Positions 19,406-29,207 of a stretch of DNA of 64,000 bases are shown piece by piece. Under the pieces are notes generated by a model. That model did no database searches. It was given only the letters and a program-made list of their open reading frames with translations, and was not told the origin of the DNA. How positions within the stretch are numbered: position 1 is the stretch's first letter; every line of letters begins with the position of its first letter. Source of the stretch: Candidatus Liberibacter americanus str. Sao Paulo (GTDB lineage Bacteria; Pseudomonadota; Alphaproteobacteria; Rhizobiales; Rhizobiaceae); the NCBI RefSeq assembly GCF_000496595.1, contig NC_022793.1, positions 682,001 to 746,000 of the forward strand, in the 5' to 3' direction. The translations under genes were made by a program, and so were the position numbers.

Positions 19406-21508
19406 TTATCCAGCATCAATAAATTTAAATGCTTCGTTATATCTGTACAAGTATAGAAGTATGCGTATAGCTTGTCCTCTTTTGCTTTTTAGATTTGGAT
19501 CTTTTTGCAGCAGAAGCTTAGCATCATTACGTGCCATTTCTAGTAAATCAGCGTGTAATTCAGGTTTTGCTGCGAGAAATTTTGGCATTCCCGATTGTTT
19601 AATTCCAAAAATTTCTCCTTCTCCTCTCTGTTTTAAATCTTCTTCAGCGATTATAAATCCATCTTCTGTATTCCTGATTGTAGATAATCTTGTATGACTT
19701 ATTTTGCTTAAAGGTGGATAATATAGCAAAATACAACTAGAAAGTTCTTTTCCTCGTCCTACTCGTCCTCTTAATTGGTGTAGTTGTGTGAGCCCAAAAT
19801 GTTCTGCATGTTCTATAATAATAATAGATGCATCTATAATATCGATGCCAACTTCAATAACGGTTGTTGCAACTAAAAGTTTACATTTCCCATTTTTAAA
19901 AGAACCCATTATTAATTCTTTGTCGGTATCAGACATTTTTCCATGGATTAGTCCTATTTCTGAGTTAAAGTGTTCTTGCAGTATTTTGAAACGTTCTGTA
20001 ACTGAGAATAAATTTGATTCTTCATTTCCTTCTATTTGGGGACATATCCAATAAGCTTTTTTACCTTTTGATAAAACATTTTTCAGTCTTTTGATGACTT
20101 CGTTTACTTTGCTAATAGGAATAATACCTGTCTTAATTGGTTTTCTTCCTATAGGTTTTTCTGTTATTTTAGATATATTCATATCACCAAAAGCTGTTAT
20201 AACTAATGTGCGGGGAATTGGTGTTGCAGTCATAAGCAATACATGAGGAGAAATTCCTTTTTGGGTTAATTTTAATCGTTGCTGTACTCCAAATCTGTGT
20301 TGTTCGTCGACAACTATTAAAATTAGTTTATGATATTTAATTGAATCTTGAAAAAGAGCATGAGTTCCAATGATGATTTTTGCTTCACCATTTGCTATTC
20401 GTTCTAATGCTATTTTTCTTTGAGATTTTGATATGTTCCCTGTAATAATTTCAATACTTATATTATACTTTTGAGTATATTTTTTAATAAATTCATAGTG
20501 CTGATGTGCCAAGAGTGCAATAGGTGCCATAATAACGGCTTGTCCTCCTGATTCTACTGCTGCAACCATAGCTATTAATGCTACTAGCGTTTTCCCTGAT
20601 CCAACATCTCCTTGTAAAATACGTAGCATACGATTTTTTTGAGACATATCTTGAATAACATCTTTAATAGCTGATAGTTGACTGTCTGTAGGAGTGAATG
20701 GAAGCCTTTTCAGTATATCCTTACCCAAATCTTCTTTAATATTTATAGGAAATCCTTTTTCTTTTTTAAATTGTGCTCTCATAAGTAAAAGTGATATTTG
20801 TCCAGCTAAAAATTCATCATAAGCTAATCTTTCTCTGTTTGGAGAATTCCAATTGAAATGATTCTCATCGCTTGGATTATGGGTAGATTTAAAAGCTTCT
20901 GCTAATGGAGGAAAAGATTTCTTTTTCAATAGATCGTCATCTAACCATTCAGGTAATTTTGGCAATCTTGCTAGTGCTTCACAGATTACTTTTTTAAAAA
21001 AATTTTTAGATAATCCAGATGGTAGTGAGTAAACTGGCTCTATAACTGGCAATATCGTGTTTTGAGAATCTTGAAAAATATAGTTAGGATGAATCATTGT
21101 AAGCTGATTATTGAACTTTTTTATTTGTCCTGTAACTGTAATTTTTCTACCTTCAAAAAATATATTATTTAGCCATTTATTTTTTTTATGAAAAAACAAT
21201 AATGTTATATCACCTGTACTATCGCTTATTACAATTTTATAAGTGCGATTTTTTGATGATATTGAGATGTTATTGTTTTTAATATAACCTGTTATTGTTA
21301 CGATGTGTCCTTCGCAAATTTCAGAAATTTTTGGACGATATCTGCGATCAATAAAAGATGAAGGATAGTAGAATAGTAAATCAATGAAACGTATCTCACT
21401 GCTATTGCCATAGTCTACAATTTTAGAGAATAGTGTAATATATTTTGAACCTACTCCATGAATAGTAGATAAAGGTGAAAATAGTGGATTAAGATAGGTA
21501 GGGCGCAT
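19406..21508 (-). CDS. recG: ATP-dependent DNA helicase RecG
   Basis: Remodels stalled replication forks and branched DNA. The N-terminal wedge/OB domain (about residues 60-160) has GHIVTITGYI and GRKITVTGQI strands. The SF2 helicase core carries Walker A (GDVGSGKT), the DEQH box, TATPIPRT (motif III), and the C-terminal motifs ATTVIEVGID and QLRGRVGRG. A typical RecG tail follows. At 700 residues it is standard. Start ATG at 21508, divergent from sdhE-mfd with 86 bp between, as in Rhizobiales. Confidence 0.97.
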   Translation of the reverse strand: MRPTYLNPLFSPLSTIHGVGSKYITLFSKIVDYGNSSEIRFIDLLFYYPSSFIDRRYRPKISEICEGHIVTITGYIKNNNISISSKNRTYKIVISDSTGDITLLFFHKKNKWLNNIFFEGRKITVTGQIKKFNNQLTMIHPNYIFQDSQNTILPVIEPVYSLPSGLSKNFFKKVICEALARLPKLPEWLDDDLLKKKSFPPLAEAFKSTHNPSDENHFNWNSPNRERLAYDEFLAGQISLLLMRAQFKKEKGFPINIKEDLGKDILKRLPFTPTDSQLSAIKDVIQDMSQKNRMLRILQGDVGSGKTLVALIAMVAAVESGGQAVIMAPIALLAHQHYEFIKKYTQKYNISIEIITGNISKSQRKIALERIANGEAKIIIGTHALFQDSIKYHKLILIVVDEQHRFGVQQRLKLTQKGISPHVLLMTATPIPRTLVITAFGDMNISKITEKPIGRKPIKTGIIPISKVNEVIKRLKNVLSKGKKAYWICPQIEGNEESNLFSVTERFKILQEHFNSEIGLIHGKMSDTDKELIMGSFKNGKCKLLVATTVIEVGIDIIDASIIIIEHAEHFGLTQLHQLRGRVGRGKELSSCILLYYPPLSKISHTRLSTIRNTEDGFIIAEEDLKQRGEGEIFGIKQSGMPKFLAAKPELHADLLEMARNDAKLLLQKDPNLKSKRGQAIRILLYLYRYNEAFKFIDAG

Positions 21509-21594
21509 ATTTATGTCTTTATAATTATATTTATCTTAAATATTTTATCTGATAAAAATTATAGCAATATGTTAATATGAAGTAGAGTCATTAT

Positions 21595-21909
21595 ATGATA
21601 GATATAGCGTTAATAAGAAAAAACATGAATTTACGTTGTCGGAAAATTGTTTATCGATGTTGGAGACGAGGAACTCGTGAAATGGATCTTATTTTAGGAT
21701 CTTTTGTGGATAAATACATTTTAGATCTTAGCGAAGCCGAACTAGATATGCTTGAATTGATTATTGAGAAAGATGATGGAAGTCTTTTTAAATGGATTTC
21801 TGGATCAGAAGAGATACCGGAAGATCTACGCATACCAATTTTCAATAAAATTTGTGCTTATTATTCTTTTAATCGTGATTGCAATGTTTTTTTGGAAAAC
21901 ATTAAATGA
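21595..21909 (+). CDS. sdhE: FAD assembly factor SdhE (YgfY/DUF339)
   Basis: Helps attach FAD to succinate dehydrogenase. The 104-residue protein carries the conserved RGTRE motif within CWRRGTREMDLILG, then a YILDLSEAELDMLE helix and DGSLFKW, the normal SdhE layout. The stop codon overlaps the mfd start (ATGA at 21906), indicating translational coupling. The start ATG lies close to the divergent recG start, so the two promoters must overlap within 86 bp. Confidence 0.93.
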   Translation: MIDIALIRKNMNLRCRKIVYRCWRRGTREMDLILGSFVDKYILDLSEAELDMLELIIEKDDGSLFKWISGSEEIPEDLRIPIFNKICAYYSFNRDCNVFLENIK

Positions 21910-24900
21910 ACTCTGGATTTGATATTGCAAAAATTATTAAGGATTATAATAAGAATATAAATATATCTCATGTTGTTCCTGGTTCGGAAGCTTTTGTTAT
22001 TGCAGAAATAGCAATTTCTGGTCAGTCTGTCGTATATATCGATTCAGATGAACGATCTTTGCTAAAAATTAAGGAAATTATTAAATTCATTAATCCTGAA
22101 ATTAATGTTATGATTTTTCCATCTTGGGATTGTCTTCCATATGATCGAGTTTCACCTTCTCCTAATATTATGGCAGATCGTTTTGCTTGTTTTTCACATT
22201 TTCTTTCCTTTAATCCTCAAAAAGAAACATGCATTATACTAACAACAGTTAGTGCTTTGATGTTGCGTTCTATTTATCCAATTATGTCTGATAGTTATAA
22301 GTTTTTGCTTCGATCTGGAGATAAGATCGAAATGACAAATATTATAAATAAATTAGAAATTAATGGATTCCAACGTGTAAATACTGTCTATGAAGTTGGT
22401 GAATATGCCGTTAGAGGAGGTATTATTGATGTCTATGTTCCGTCTGAAAAAAATCCAGTACGTTTAGATTTTTTTGGAGATATACTAGAAGGCATTCGTC
22501 TTTTTGATCCTGACAATCAGCTTACGATTAAAAAAATTTCTTCTATTGAAATTAATACTTTAAGTGAGGTTGTACTTAATCCTGAAAATATAAGTCGTTT
22601 CCGTGAAAATTATCTTTCAAATTTTGGGGCGGTAAATCAGGAAGATAGTCTTTATACATCTATTTCTCAAGGACGACGATATCCTGGAATGGAACATTGG
22701 CTTCCTTTATTTCATAAAAATCTAGATACAGTTTTTACATATTTAGCTGATTTTTATATAGTAGCCAATGATATTATCAAGGATGCAGCTTACAAACGAT
22801 CTCAATTGATTCAGGATTATTACGAAGCTAGATGCAGCTATTTTGCTGATAAGAATAAATCTGTTGTATATAAGCCAATTTTGCCAGAAATGCTGTACCT
22901 TGATTATCAGCAATTTAATTCAATGTTGGAAAATTCTAAAAAATTGATTTATTTTTCCGCCTTTAATCAAATCAATACATCTAAAACTAGTGTTTTTAAT
23001 CTTAATGTTAATATAGGAAAATCATGGGTTACATCTTCTTTACAAAAAAATGAATTACACGAAAATTATGATGTTGGGAGATTTGATGATTTCATAAGAT
23101 ATATCAATAATAAGTATCAAATAGGAAAAAAAACGCTATTAGTGGCTTCTTCAAAGGGGGCTTTGCAACATTTGAAACAGATTTTAGAGGAAAATAGATT
23201 AAAAAAAATCAAAATTATTAATTCTTTACAGCATCTATATTATATATCCGAAGGTGAAATTGCAGCGACGGTTATTCCTATTGATCAAGGATTTGAAACA
23301 AAAAATATGATTCTTGTTACTGAAAAAGATCTTTTGGGAACTAGCGTTATAAAACGATCTAATCGTAAAAAATCTATTATTAATTCTTTTTTTGAATCTT
23401 CAAGTATAGAAGAAGGATCCTTTATAGTTCATACAGAGCATGGTATAGGGCAATTTATTCGCTTATGTACCATTCATGTAGCAGGATCATTACATGACTG
23501 TCTTGAGCTTCATTATGCTGATAATGTAAAATTATTTTTGCCCGTTGAAAACATTGATCTTATATCACGATATAGCGAAGAAAATTCTAATATTGTTCTG
23601 GATAAATTAGGTGGTGTTTCTTGGCAAACACGAAAATCTCAATTAAAGAAGCGTCTTAAAGATTTGGCACAAAAACTTATTGATATTGCAGCTAAAAGAT
23701 CCCTTAATAATGTTCCTGCTATTACAGTACCAGAAGATATTTATGCAAAATTTGTACAAAAATTTCCTTATATAGAGACCGAAGATCAAGCTAAGTCAAT
23801 TGAAGCTATTATTAATGATTTGGCAAGTGGTCATCCTATGGATAGATTGATTTGTGGCGATGTAGGTTTTGGTAAAACGGAAGTTGTATTACGTGCTGCT
23901 TTTATTGCGGTTATGAATGGATTACAAGTTGTTGTAATAGTTCCAACTACTTTGCTTGCTCGGCAGCATTTTCGTGTATTCTCTGAACGTTTCAAAGATT
24001 TTGCGGTTCGTATAGTAAGTATTTCAAGATTTATTAGAGCAAAAGAAGCATCTGTTTATAAGCGTGAAATAACAGAAGGAAAAGTTGATATTATTATTGG
24101 TACTCATTCTTTATTGAGCCCACGAATTAAATTTTCTAATCTTGGTTTGATTATTATTGATGAGGAACAGCATTTTGGAGTGAAGCATAAAGAAGCGTTA
24201 AAGGAAACTAACCCAGGTGTTCATGTATTAACTCTTTCTGCTACACCGATTCCTCGTACTTTACAGCTCGCTATAACTGGTGTTCGTGAATTATCATTGA
24301 TTAACAGTCCTCCAATTGATCGTATTCCTTGTCGAATTTCAGTTTCAGTCTTTGATCCGCTTATAATTCGTGAAACTTTAATGCGTGAACACTATCGAGG
24401 TGGTCAAAGCTTTTATGTATCTCCACGTTTATCAGATTTAGATAAATGTTATGATTTCTTACAAGAGCTAGTTCCGGAATTAAAAATCGCTATTGTTCAT
24501 GGAAAAATTCCTTCTAAAGTTTTAGAAGAAACAATGAATTCTTTTTATAATGGTCATTATAATATTTTACTATCCACTTCAATCATTGAGTCTGGATTAG
24601 ATTTGCCAACAGCAAATACAATTATTGTACACAGGGCCGATATGTTTGGATTATCTCAATTATATCAGCTTCGTGGTAGGGTAGGTCGTTCAAAAATTTC
24701 TTCATTTGCTTTATTTTTGATACCAGAAAATAAAACTTTAACAGAATCTGCTCAAAAACGTCTTAGAATTATCCAATCTCTTGATACACTTGGGGTAGGT
24801 TTTAAGTTAGCTAGTCATGATCTTGATATTCGTGGAACAGGTAATATTTTAGGAGAAGAACAGTCTGGCCATATTAAAGAAGTAGGTTTTGAATTATATC

Positions 24901-25409
24901 AAAAAATGCTGGAAGATACTATTCTATCAGTTAAAGGACAAGAAGAATTAATTGATAGTAATTGGTCTCCACAAATTTTAATAGAAGCATCAGTGCTGAT
25001 ACCAGAAAGTTATATTGCTGATGTTAGTTTGCGTCTTAGCCTATATCGTCGTTTAGGAAATATTGCTGATCAGGAAGATATTAGTAACTTTAAAGCAGAG
25101 ATGATAGATCGTTTTGGGGCTTTGCCAATAGAAGTAGTTCATCTATTAAAAGTAGTTATACTCAAGTCACTTTGTAAAACTGCTAATATTGAAAAAATGG
25201 ATATAGGTAGAAAAGGTATAGTTGTACATTTCCGTGATAATAAATTTAGTAATCCAGTAGCGTTACTTAATTATATTTCTCTCCAAAATAAAAAAGTAAT
25301 TATTCGTCCTGATCAAAGCATTGTTTTTGATCGTTTTTTACCAGATACTGATAAGAAATTTACAGAAGCAAAACGTATTGTATTACATTTAATTAAGTTG
25401 ATAGAATAG
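21906..25409 (+). CDS. mfd: transcription-repair coupling factor
   Basis: Removes RNA polymerase stalled at lesions and recruits UvrA. The 1167-residue protein has an N-terminal UvrB-like module (PSWDCLPYDRVSPS near residue 75), a RNA-polymerase-interacting domain near 500 (HTEHGIGQF), the translocase core with GDVGFGKTEV, DEEQHFGV, SATPIPRTLQ and QLRGRVGRS, and a C-terminal TRCF domain. Length is normal. It is coupled to sdhE by a 4-nt overlap. Confidence 0.97.
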   Translation: MNSGFDIAKIIKDYNKNINISHVVPGSEAFVIAEIAISGQSVVYIDSDERSLLKIKEIIKFINPEINVMIFPSWDCLPYDRVSPSPNIMADRFACFSHFLSFNPQKETCIILTTVSALMLRSIYPIMSDSYKFLLRSGDKIEMTNIINKLEINGFQRVNTVYEVGEYAVRGGIIDVYVPSEKNPVRLDFFGDILEGIRLFDPDNQLTIKKISSIEINTLSEVVLNPENISRFRENYLSNFGAVNQEDSLYTSISQGRRYPGMEHWLPLFHKNLDTVFTYLADFYIVANDIIKDAAYKRSQLIQDYYEARCSYFADKNKSVVYKPILPEMLYLDYQQFNSMLENSKKLIYFSAFNQINTSKTSVFNLNVNIGKSWVTSSLQKNELHENYDVGRFDDFIRYINNKYQIGKKTLLVASSKGALQHLKQILEENRLKKIKIINSLQHLYYISEGEIAATVIPIDQGFETKNMILVTEKDLLGTSVIKRSNRKKSIINSFFESSSIEEGSFIVHTEHGIGQFIRLCTIHVAGSLHDCLELHYADNVKLFLPVENIDLISRYSEENSNIVLDKLGGVSWQTRKSQLKKRLKDLAQKLIDIAAKRSLNNVPAITVPEDIYAKFVQKFPYIETEDQAKSIEAIINDLASGHPMDRLICGDVGFGKTEVVLRAAFIAVMNGLQVVVIVPTTLLARQHFRVFSERFKDFAVRIVSISRFIRAKEASVYKREITEGKVDIIIGTHSLLSPRIKFSNLGLIIIDEEQHFGVKHKEALKETNPGVHVLTLSATPIPRTLQLAITGVRELSLINSPPIDRIPCRISVSVFDPLIIRETLMREHYRGGQSFYVSPRLSDLDKCYDFLQELVPELKIAIVHGKIPSKVLEETMNSFYNGHYNILLSTSIIESGLDLPTANTIIVHRADMFGLSQLYQLRGRVGRSKISSFALFLIPENKTLTESAQKRLRIIQSLDTLGVGFKLASHDLDIRGTGNILGEEQSGHIKEVGFELYQKMLEDTILSVKGQEELIDSNWSPQILIEASVLIPESYIADVSLRLSLYRRLGNIADQEDISNFKAEMIDRFGALPIEVVHLLKVVILKSLCKTANIEKMDIGRKGIVVHFRDNKFSNPVALLNYISLQNKKVIIRPDQSIVFDRFLPDTDKKFTEAKRIVLHLIKLIE

Positions 25410-25521
25410 CGATGTATAGTATATCATGTGAAGTTGTTTACAGCTTTTAATGTAAAATTACGAAGATAAATACAGTGAATTTATAAAATATTTAATATTA
25501 TATTGAGGAGTAATTTTTGAT

Positions 25522-26253
25522 TTGCAGTGGCAAGATGATGCAATAATTCTTGGAATGCGTTATTATGGTGAGAAGAATACTATTTTAGAAGTTATTACTT
25601 GTAATTATGGACGTCATTTAGGTTTTCTTCGTAATGGTCAATCTCGCCGTATGAAATCTGTATTACAGGCAGGAAATTTAGTAAGGATCAATTGGCACTC
25701 TAGATTGCCCCAAGATCTTGGATCATTTAATCTTGAAATTATCGAGCAGCGTTTTACAAATTTTCTTGATTCTTCTATTTTTTTATATGGAATACAATCC
25801 ATAATTATTTTGATGCGACTTTTGCCTGAGCGTGATCCCTGTCCAGAGATATATGCAATTATTAATTTATTTTTTAATTCTCTTAATTTTGATGCGGCTA
25901 TTTTAGGTAAGTTATTTGTGCAAATTGAACTTCTCCTTTTGAAAAACCTTGGATTTGCTCTTGATTTAACAAAATGTGCTGTTACAGGTGTGAGTGAGGA
26001 TCTTGCTTGGGTTTCTCCTAAATCTGGATGTGCTATTTGTCGTTCAATAGGACAACCTTATGCTCGTAAAATATTGAGATTACCTGCATTTCTATGTGAA
26101 GATAATCAAATTATAGATGCTAATTCCCTTAAAGACGCCTTTAAATTAACGGGGTATTTTATAGATAAATATGCCTATAAACATAATATTATACACATTG
26201 ATAATTTTCGAACTAATTTTTTAAACAAATTAATATATTCGCTACATGTATGA
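25522..26253 (+). CDS. recO: DNA repair protein RecO
   Basis: RecO loads RecA with RecR/RecF on gapped DNA. The 243-residue protein begins with the OB-fold pattern WQDDAIILGMRYYGEKN, then GRHLGFLRNGQSRR, and has a zinc-knuckle-like CAVTG...CAIC region near residues 155-180. The start is TTG at 25522, with GAGGAG ending 11 nt upstream. In Rhizobiales recO usually follows rnc-era; here it follows mfd after 112 bp, so a rearrangement has occurred nearby. Confidence 0.9.
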   Translation: MQWQDDAIILGMRYYGEKNTILEVITCNYGRHLGFLRNGQSRRMKSVLQAGNLVRINWHSRLPQDLGSFNLEIIEQRFTNFLDSSIFLYGIQSIIILMRLLPERDPCPEIYAIINLFFNSLNFDAAILGKLFVQIELLLLKNLGFALDLTKCAVTGVSEDLAWVSPKSGCAICRSIGQPYARKILRLPAFLCEDNQIIDANSLKDAFKLTGYFIDKYAYKHNIIHIDNFRTNFLNKLIYSLHV

Positions 26254-27372
26254 AATTATATCGATTTCATAATATGATTATGTTATGTCAATAAATATTG
26301 CGTAATATGAATGAGATTTTTTAAAGTGTTACAAAATAATATCTCTTAAATTAGAACATTGTTCATATATTTTTTTACATTGTTCTAATAATTATTTTTC
26401 TTTTATCTATTACTTTTAATTCTTCCCCATTGTTTTTATATGATTTACAGTATATAATGTTTTATATCTTTTAAATTATACTTATTCTAATGTTTTTAAA
26501 TAATAATTAAAATCAATAACTTATTTTGTTATTTTTATAATTAAAGTGACTTATTATTTAGTTGCTTTTCGTTATCGTATATCATTTTTTGTTAGTTATA
26601 ATAAAGGTTTATATTTTTACTAAAAAACGTTAATACTATTTTTTATGCGCGAAAGAATTTATAAATTTATGTCTTTATACACTTTGCTAATATCATAAAA
26701 ACTTAATATACATAACTTTATAGCATTCTATGAGTAATTTTACTGGTAAGTACATTGAAAATGGAAGTAGTTAGCAACCTTTAGCAGTCCTTTTTAAATC
26801 TTCTGCTATCTTTAAATGGCTGTTGAACGCTTTTCTTAATCTTTTTCAGATTATTAAGCCTAATTTATTTATTTTAGTATATGTAATATATTATATAAAA
26901 GCTCTTCTATTAATATCATATTGTAATTATGAGATTAATTATTTTAGATAATAATATTATTTTAGCATATTGTATAATATTTTTACTTCATAAGCATATG
27001 GTTGATGAATAATTTCAAATGAATATTTATCTATTATTGCAGCGTTACTATATCATCATTTCCATTGTTTAAATATTAAGCGATCGTTAATATATATATA
27101 TATATCATATTTATAACATTAATTATGGGCAATAATTTAATATTTGTCAGTAATACAATATATTAAGGCAATAATTTATATATTTATAAATTTGAACACT
27201 GAAGGTTGTGATCAATATAGAATTATTTCATAAGTTTTATGTTTAATATTATATTATTTTTTAAAAAATTAATAAAAATGAACGCTTCGTTAACCTTGAT
27301 TCATTTATAAATGGGTTGGTTATTAAAAAATTATTAGATTTGGTTATAAATTAGTTAACGGCAAATAAAACT
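26254..27372. other. 1.1-kb non-coding stretch upstream of ddlB
   Basis: AT-rich, with stops in all frames. In Rhizobiales this position usually holds murB (after murC). I could not read any murB or murC fragment here. It contains a 9-bp hairpin at 26350-26389 and a short (TA)n run near 27090. Confidence 0.6.
26350..26389 (+). terminator. possible terminator after recO
   Basis: Arms ATTAGAACA (26350-26358) and TGTTCTAAT (26381-26389) pair perfectly around a 22-nt loop, followed by a T-rich stretch. It is about 100 bp past the recO stop. The stem has little GC, so this is tentative. Confidence 0.35.
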
Positions 27373-28293
27373 ATGGTCATGAATAAGCATATAGCTGTTT
27401 TAATGGGAGGATATTCTTCAGAAAGAAGTATAAGCTTATCTTCTGGCAAAGCTTGTGCTATTGCATTAGAGACTAAGGGACTTAAAGTAAGTCAGGTTGA
27501 TGTAGATCGTTCAATCGTATCTGTTCTTTCTGATCTAAAACCAGATGTTGCTTTAAATGTTTTGCACGGAGGTTTTGGAGAAGGTGGTATTATTCAGGCT
27601 ATACTTGAACATTTGGAAATTCCTTATACCCATTCAGGTGTTTTAGCATCAGCTTTATCGATGGATAAGTTACGTGCTAAGGAAATTGTAAGTAGTGTAG
27701 GCGTTCCAGTTTGTCCTTCAGTTCAAATTGATCGTTTAACTATTGATGAAAAACATATTATGCCTCCACCTTATATTATTAAACCTTTAAAAGGTGGTTC
27801 TTCTATAGGTGTTATACTTGTTAAGGAAGGCGATCCTATTCCCTTGGATTTGCTGAGATCATCGTCTTGGAATTATGGTGATCAATTACTTATTGAAAAA
27901 TATATTAACGGCATTGAGTTGACATGTGGGATTATGGGAGAAAAGGCGCTTGATGTTACTGAAATTATTGTAGAAAAATCTAATTTTTACAATTATAATG
28001 CCAAATATTCACTGTCGGGATCTTCCCATGTTTTGCCTGCAAGAATTTCTTCAGAGGTTTATTTCGAAATACAAAAATTATCTATGATGGCCCATAAATC
28101 TATTGGTTGTCGTGGTATAAGTAGATCAGATTTTATTTTTGATAATGTTTTAAATAAAATTTTTTGGCTAGAGATTAATTCTCAGCCAGGAATGACGCAA
28201 ACATCTTTGTTCCCAGAAATGGCTGCTTATGCTGGATATTCTTTTGAGGATCTTTTGTCTTGGATGCTGGAGGATGCTTCATGCTTGCGTTAA
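27373..28293 (+). CDS. ddlB: D-alanine--D-alanine ligase
   Basis: Joins two D-Ala for the peptidoglycan stem peptide. The ATP-grasp protein of 306 residues shows GGYSSERSISLSSG near the start, LHGGFGEGG, PYTHSGVLASALSMDK, KPLKGGSSIGV and the metal site EINSQPGMT. ATG 27373 is used; ATG 27379 is also possible. Its 3' end overlaps ftsQ by 13 nt. It opens the ddlB-ftsQ-ftsA-ftsZ cluster; murB and murC, its usual upstream partners, are missing. Confidence 0.96.
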   Translation: MVMNKHIAVLMGGYSSERSISLSSGKACAIALETKGLKVSQVDVDRSIVSVLSDLKPDVALNVLHGGFGEGGIIQAILEHLEIPYTHSGVLASALSMDKLRAKEIVSSVGVPVCPSVQIDRLTIDEKHIMPPPYIIKPLKGGSSIGVILVKEGDPIPLDLLRSSSWNYGDQLLIEKYINGIELTCGIMGEKALDVTEIIVEKSNFYNYNAKYSLSGSSHVLPARISSEVYFEIQKLSMMAHKSIGCRGISRSDFIFDNVLNKIFWLEINSQPGMTQTSLFPEMAAYAGYSFEDLLSWMLEDASCLR

Positions 28294-29207
28294 ATATTAG
28301 GGATGATCGGGGAAATGGTAGAGTACTATTCTTTTCTTATATCGGAATGTTTTTTAGTTTGTTTTATATTTATTTTGGATTAGAACAAATGAAAAGTTTC
28401 CTGAAATTTTGTTTATTCCTAGATAAAATATTTCCTCCTTATGTTGAAATTATTTTTACTATATTTTTATTTTCAACTGTTGGAATTTATGGAATTTTGG
28501 TTAGTGATAATAAGAATTTTATCGTTAATCTATTAGAATCAATAACTTGTTTTTCAATTGATAAAGTAAGGATTGTAGGAAATGTTGAAACAACTGAATT
28601 GGATATTATACGAAGTTTAGATCTAAATAGATATAAGTCATTAATATCTTTTGATGCAGTTATAGTTCAGAAAAATTTGTTGGAATTGCCATGGGTTTTA
28701 CAAGCTGCAATAAGAAGGGTTTATCCTGATACTATTGAAATTCGTATTATGGAGCGTTTTCCGTATGTGATATGGCAAACTGATTCTAACTTGTTTCTCA
28801 TAGATAAGAACGGTGATATTATTAAACCATTTGATGATGTTAAATTTTCTAATTTACCTAAGTTAATAGGGCATGGTGCGAATAAAGAGATTAAATCTTT
28901 TGAAAAGATAAAAGAATTTTCTAAACTTAGCAAATTAGTTAGGGCTTATATTTGGGTTGCAGAAAGACGTTGGGACTTGCATCTCGAAAATGGAATGATA
29001 GTAAAATTTCCCGAAGAAGGATTTAATGATGCATTGCTTAGGCTGATTAATTTGCAAGATAAGTATAAAATTTTGGATAAAGATATTTCTGTAATTGATA
29101 TGAGATTGCCTGATAGAATTGCTATTCGTCTCACAATTGAATCTTTGAGAGATCATCAAGCTCTTGCTGAATTTCGTAAAAAAATATTGGATAGAAGAAG
29201 AGGATAA
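28281..29207 (+). CDS. ftsQ: cell division protein FtsQ
   Basis: FtsQ links early and late divisome proteins in the inner membrane. The start is ATG 28281, set by a strong GGAGGA at 28269-28274, 6 nt upstream. Hydrophobic segments lie near residues 16-32 and 54-74; the second is the likely anchor. The POTRA domain follows (FSIDKVRIVGNVETTE, about residues 90-160) with LPWVLQAAIRRVYPDTIEI, then the FtsQ beta domain. It overlaps ddlB upstream and shares its last base with the ftsA start. Confidence 0.92.
   Translation: MLALNIRDDRGNGRVLFFSYIGMFFSLFYIYFGLEQMKSFLKFCLFLDKIFPPYVEIIFTIFLFSTVGIYGILVSDNKNFIVNLLESITCFSIDKVRIVGNVETTELDIIRSLDLNRYKSLISFDAVIVQKNLLELPWVLQAAIRRVYPDTIEIRIMERFPYVIWQTDSNLFLIDKNGDIIKPFDDVKFSNLPKLIGHGANKEIKSFEKIKEFSKLSKLVRAYIWVAERRWDLHLENGMIVKFPEEGFNDALLRLINLQDKYKILDKDISVIDMRLPDRIAIRLTIESLRDHQALAEFRKKILDRRRG

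Noticed and set aside
27089..27106. (TA)n run as a possible origin or regulatory element
   Set aside because: A short simple repeat expected in very AT-rich DNA; no DnaA boxes or dyads are nearby.
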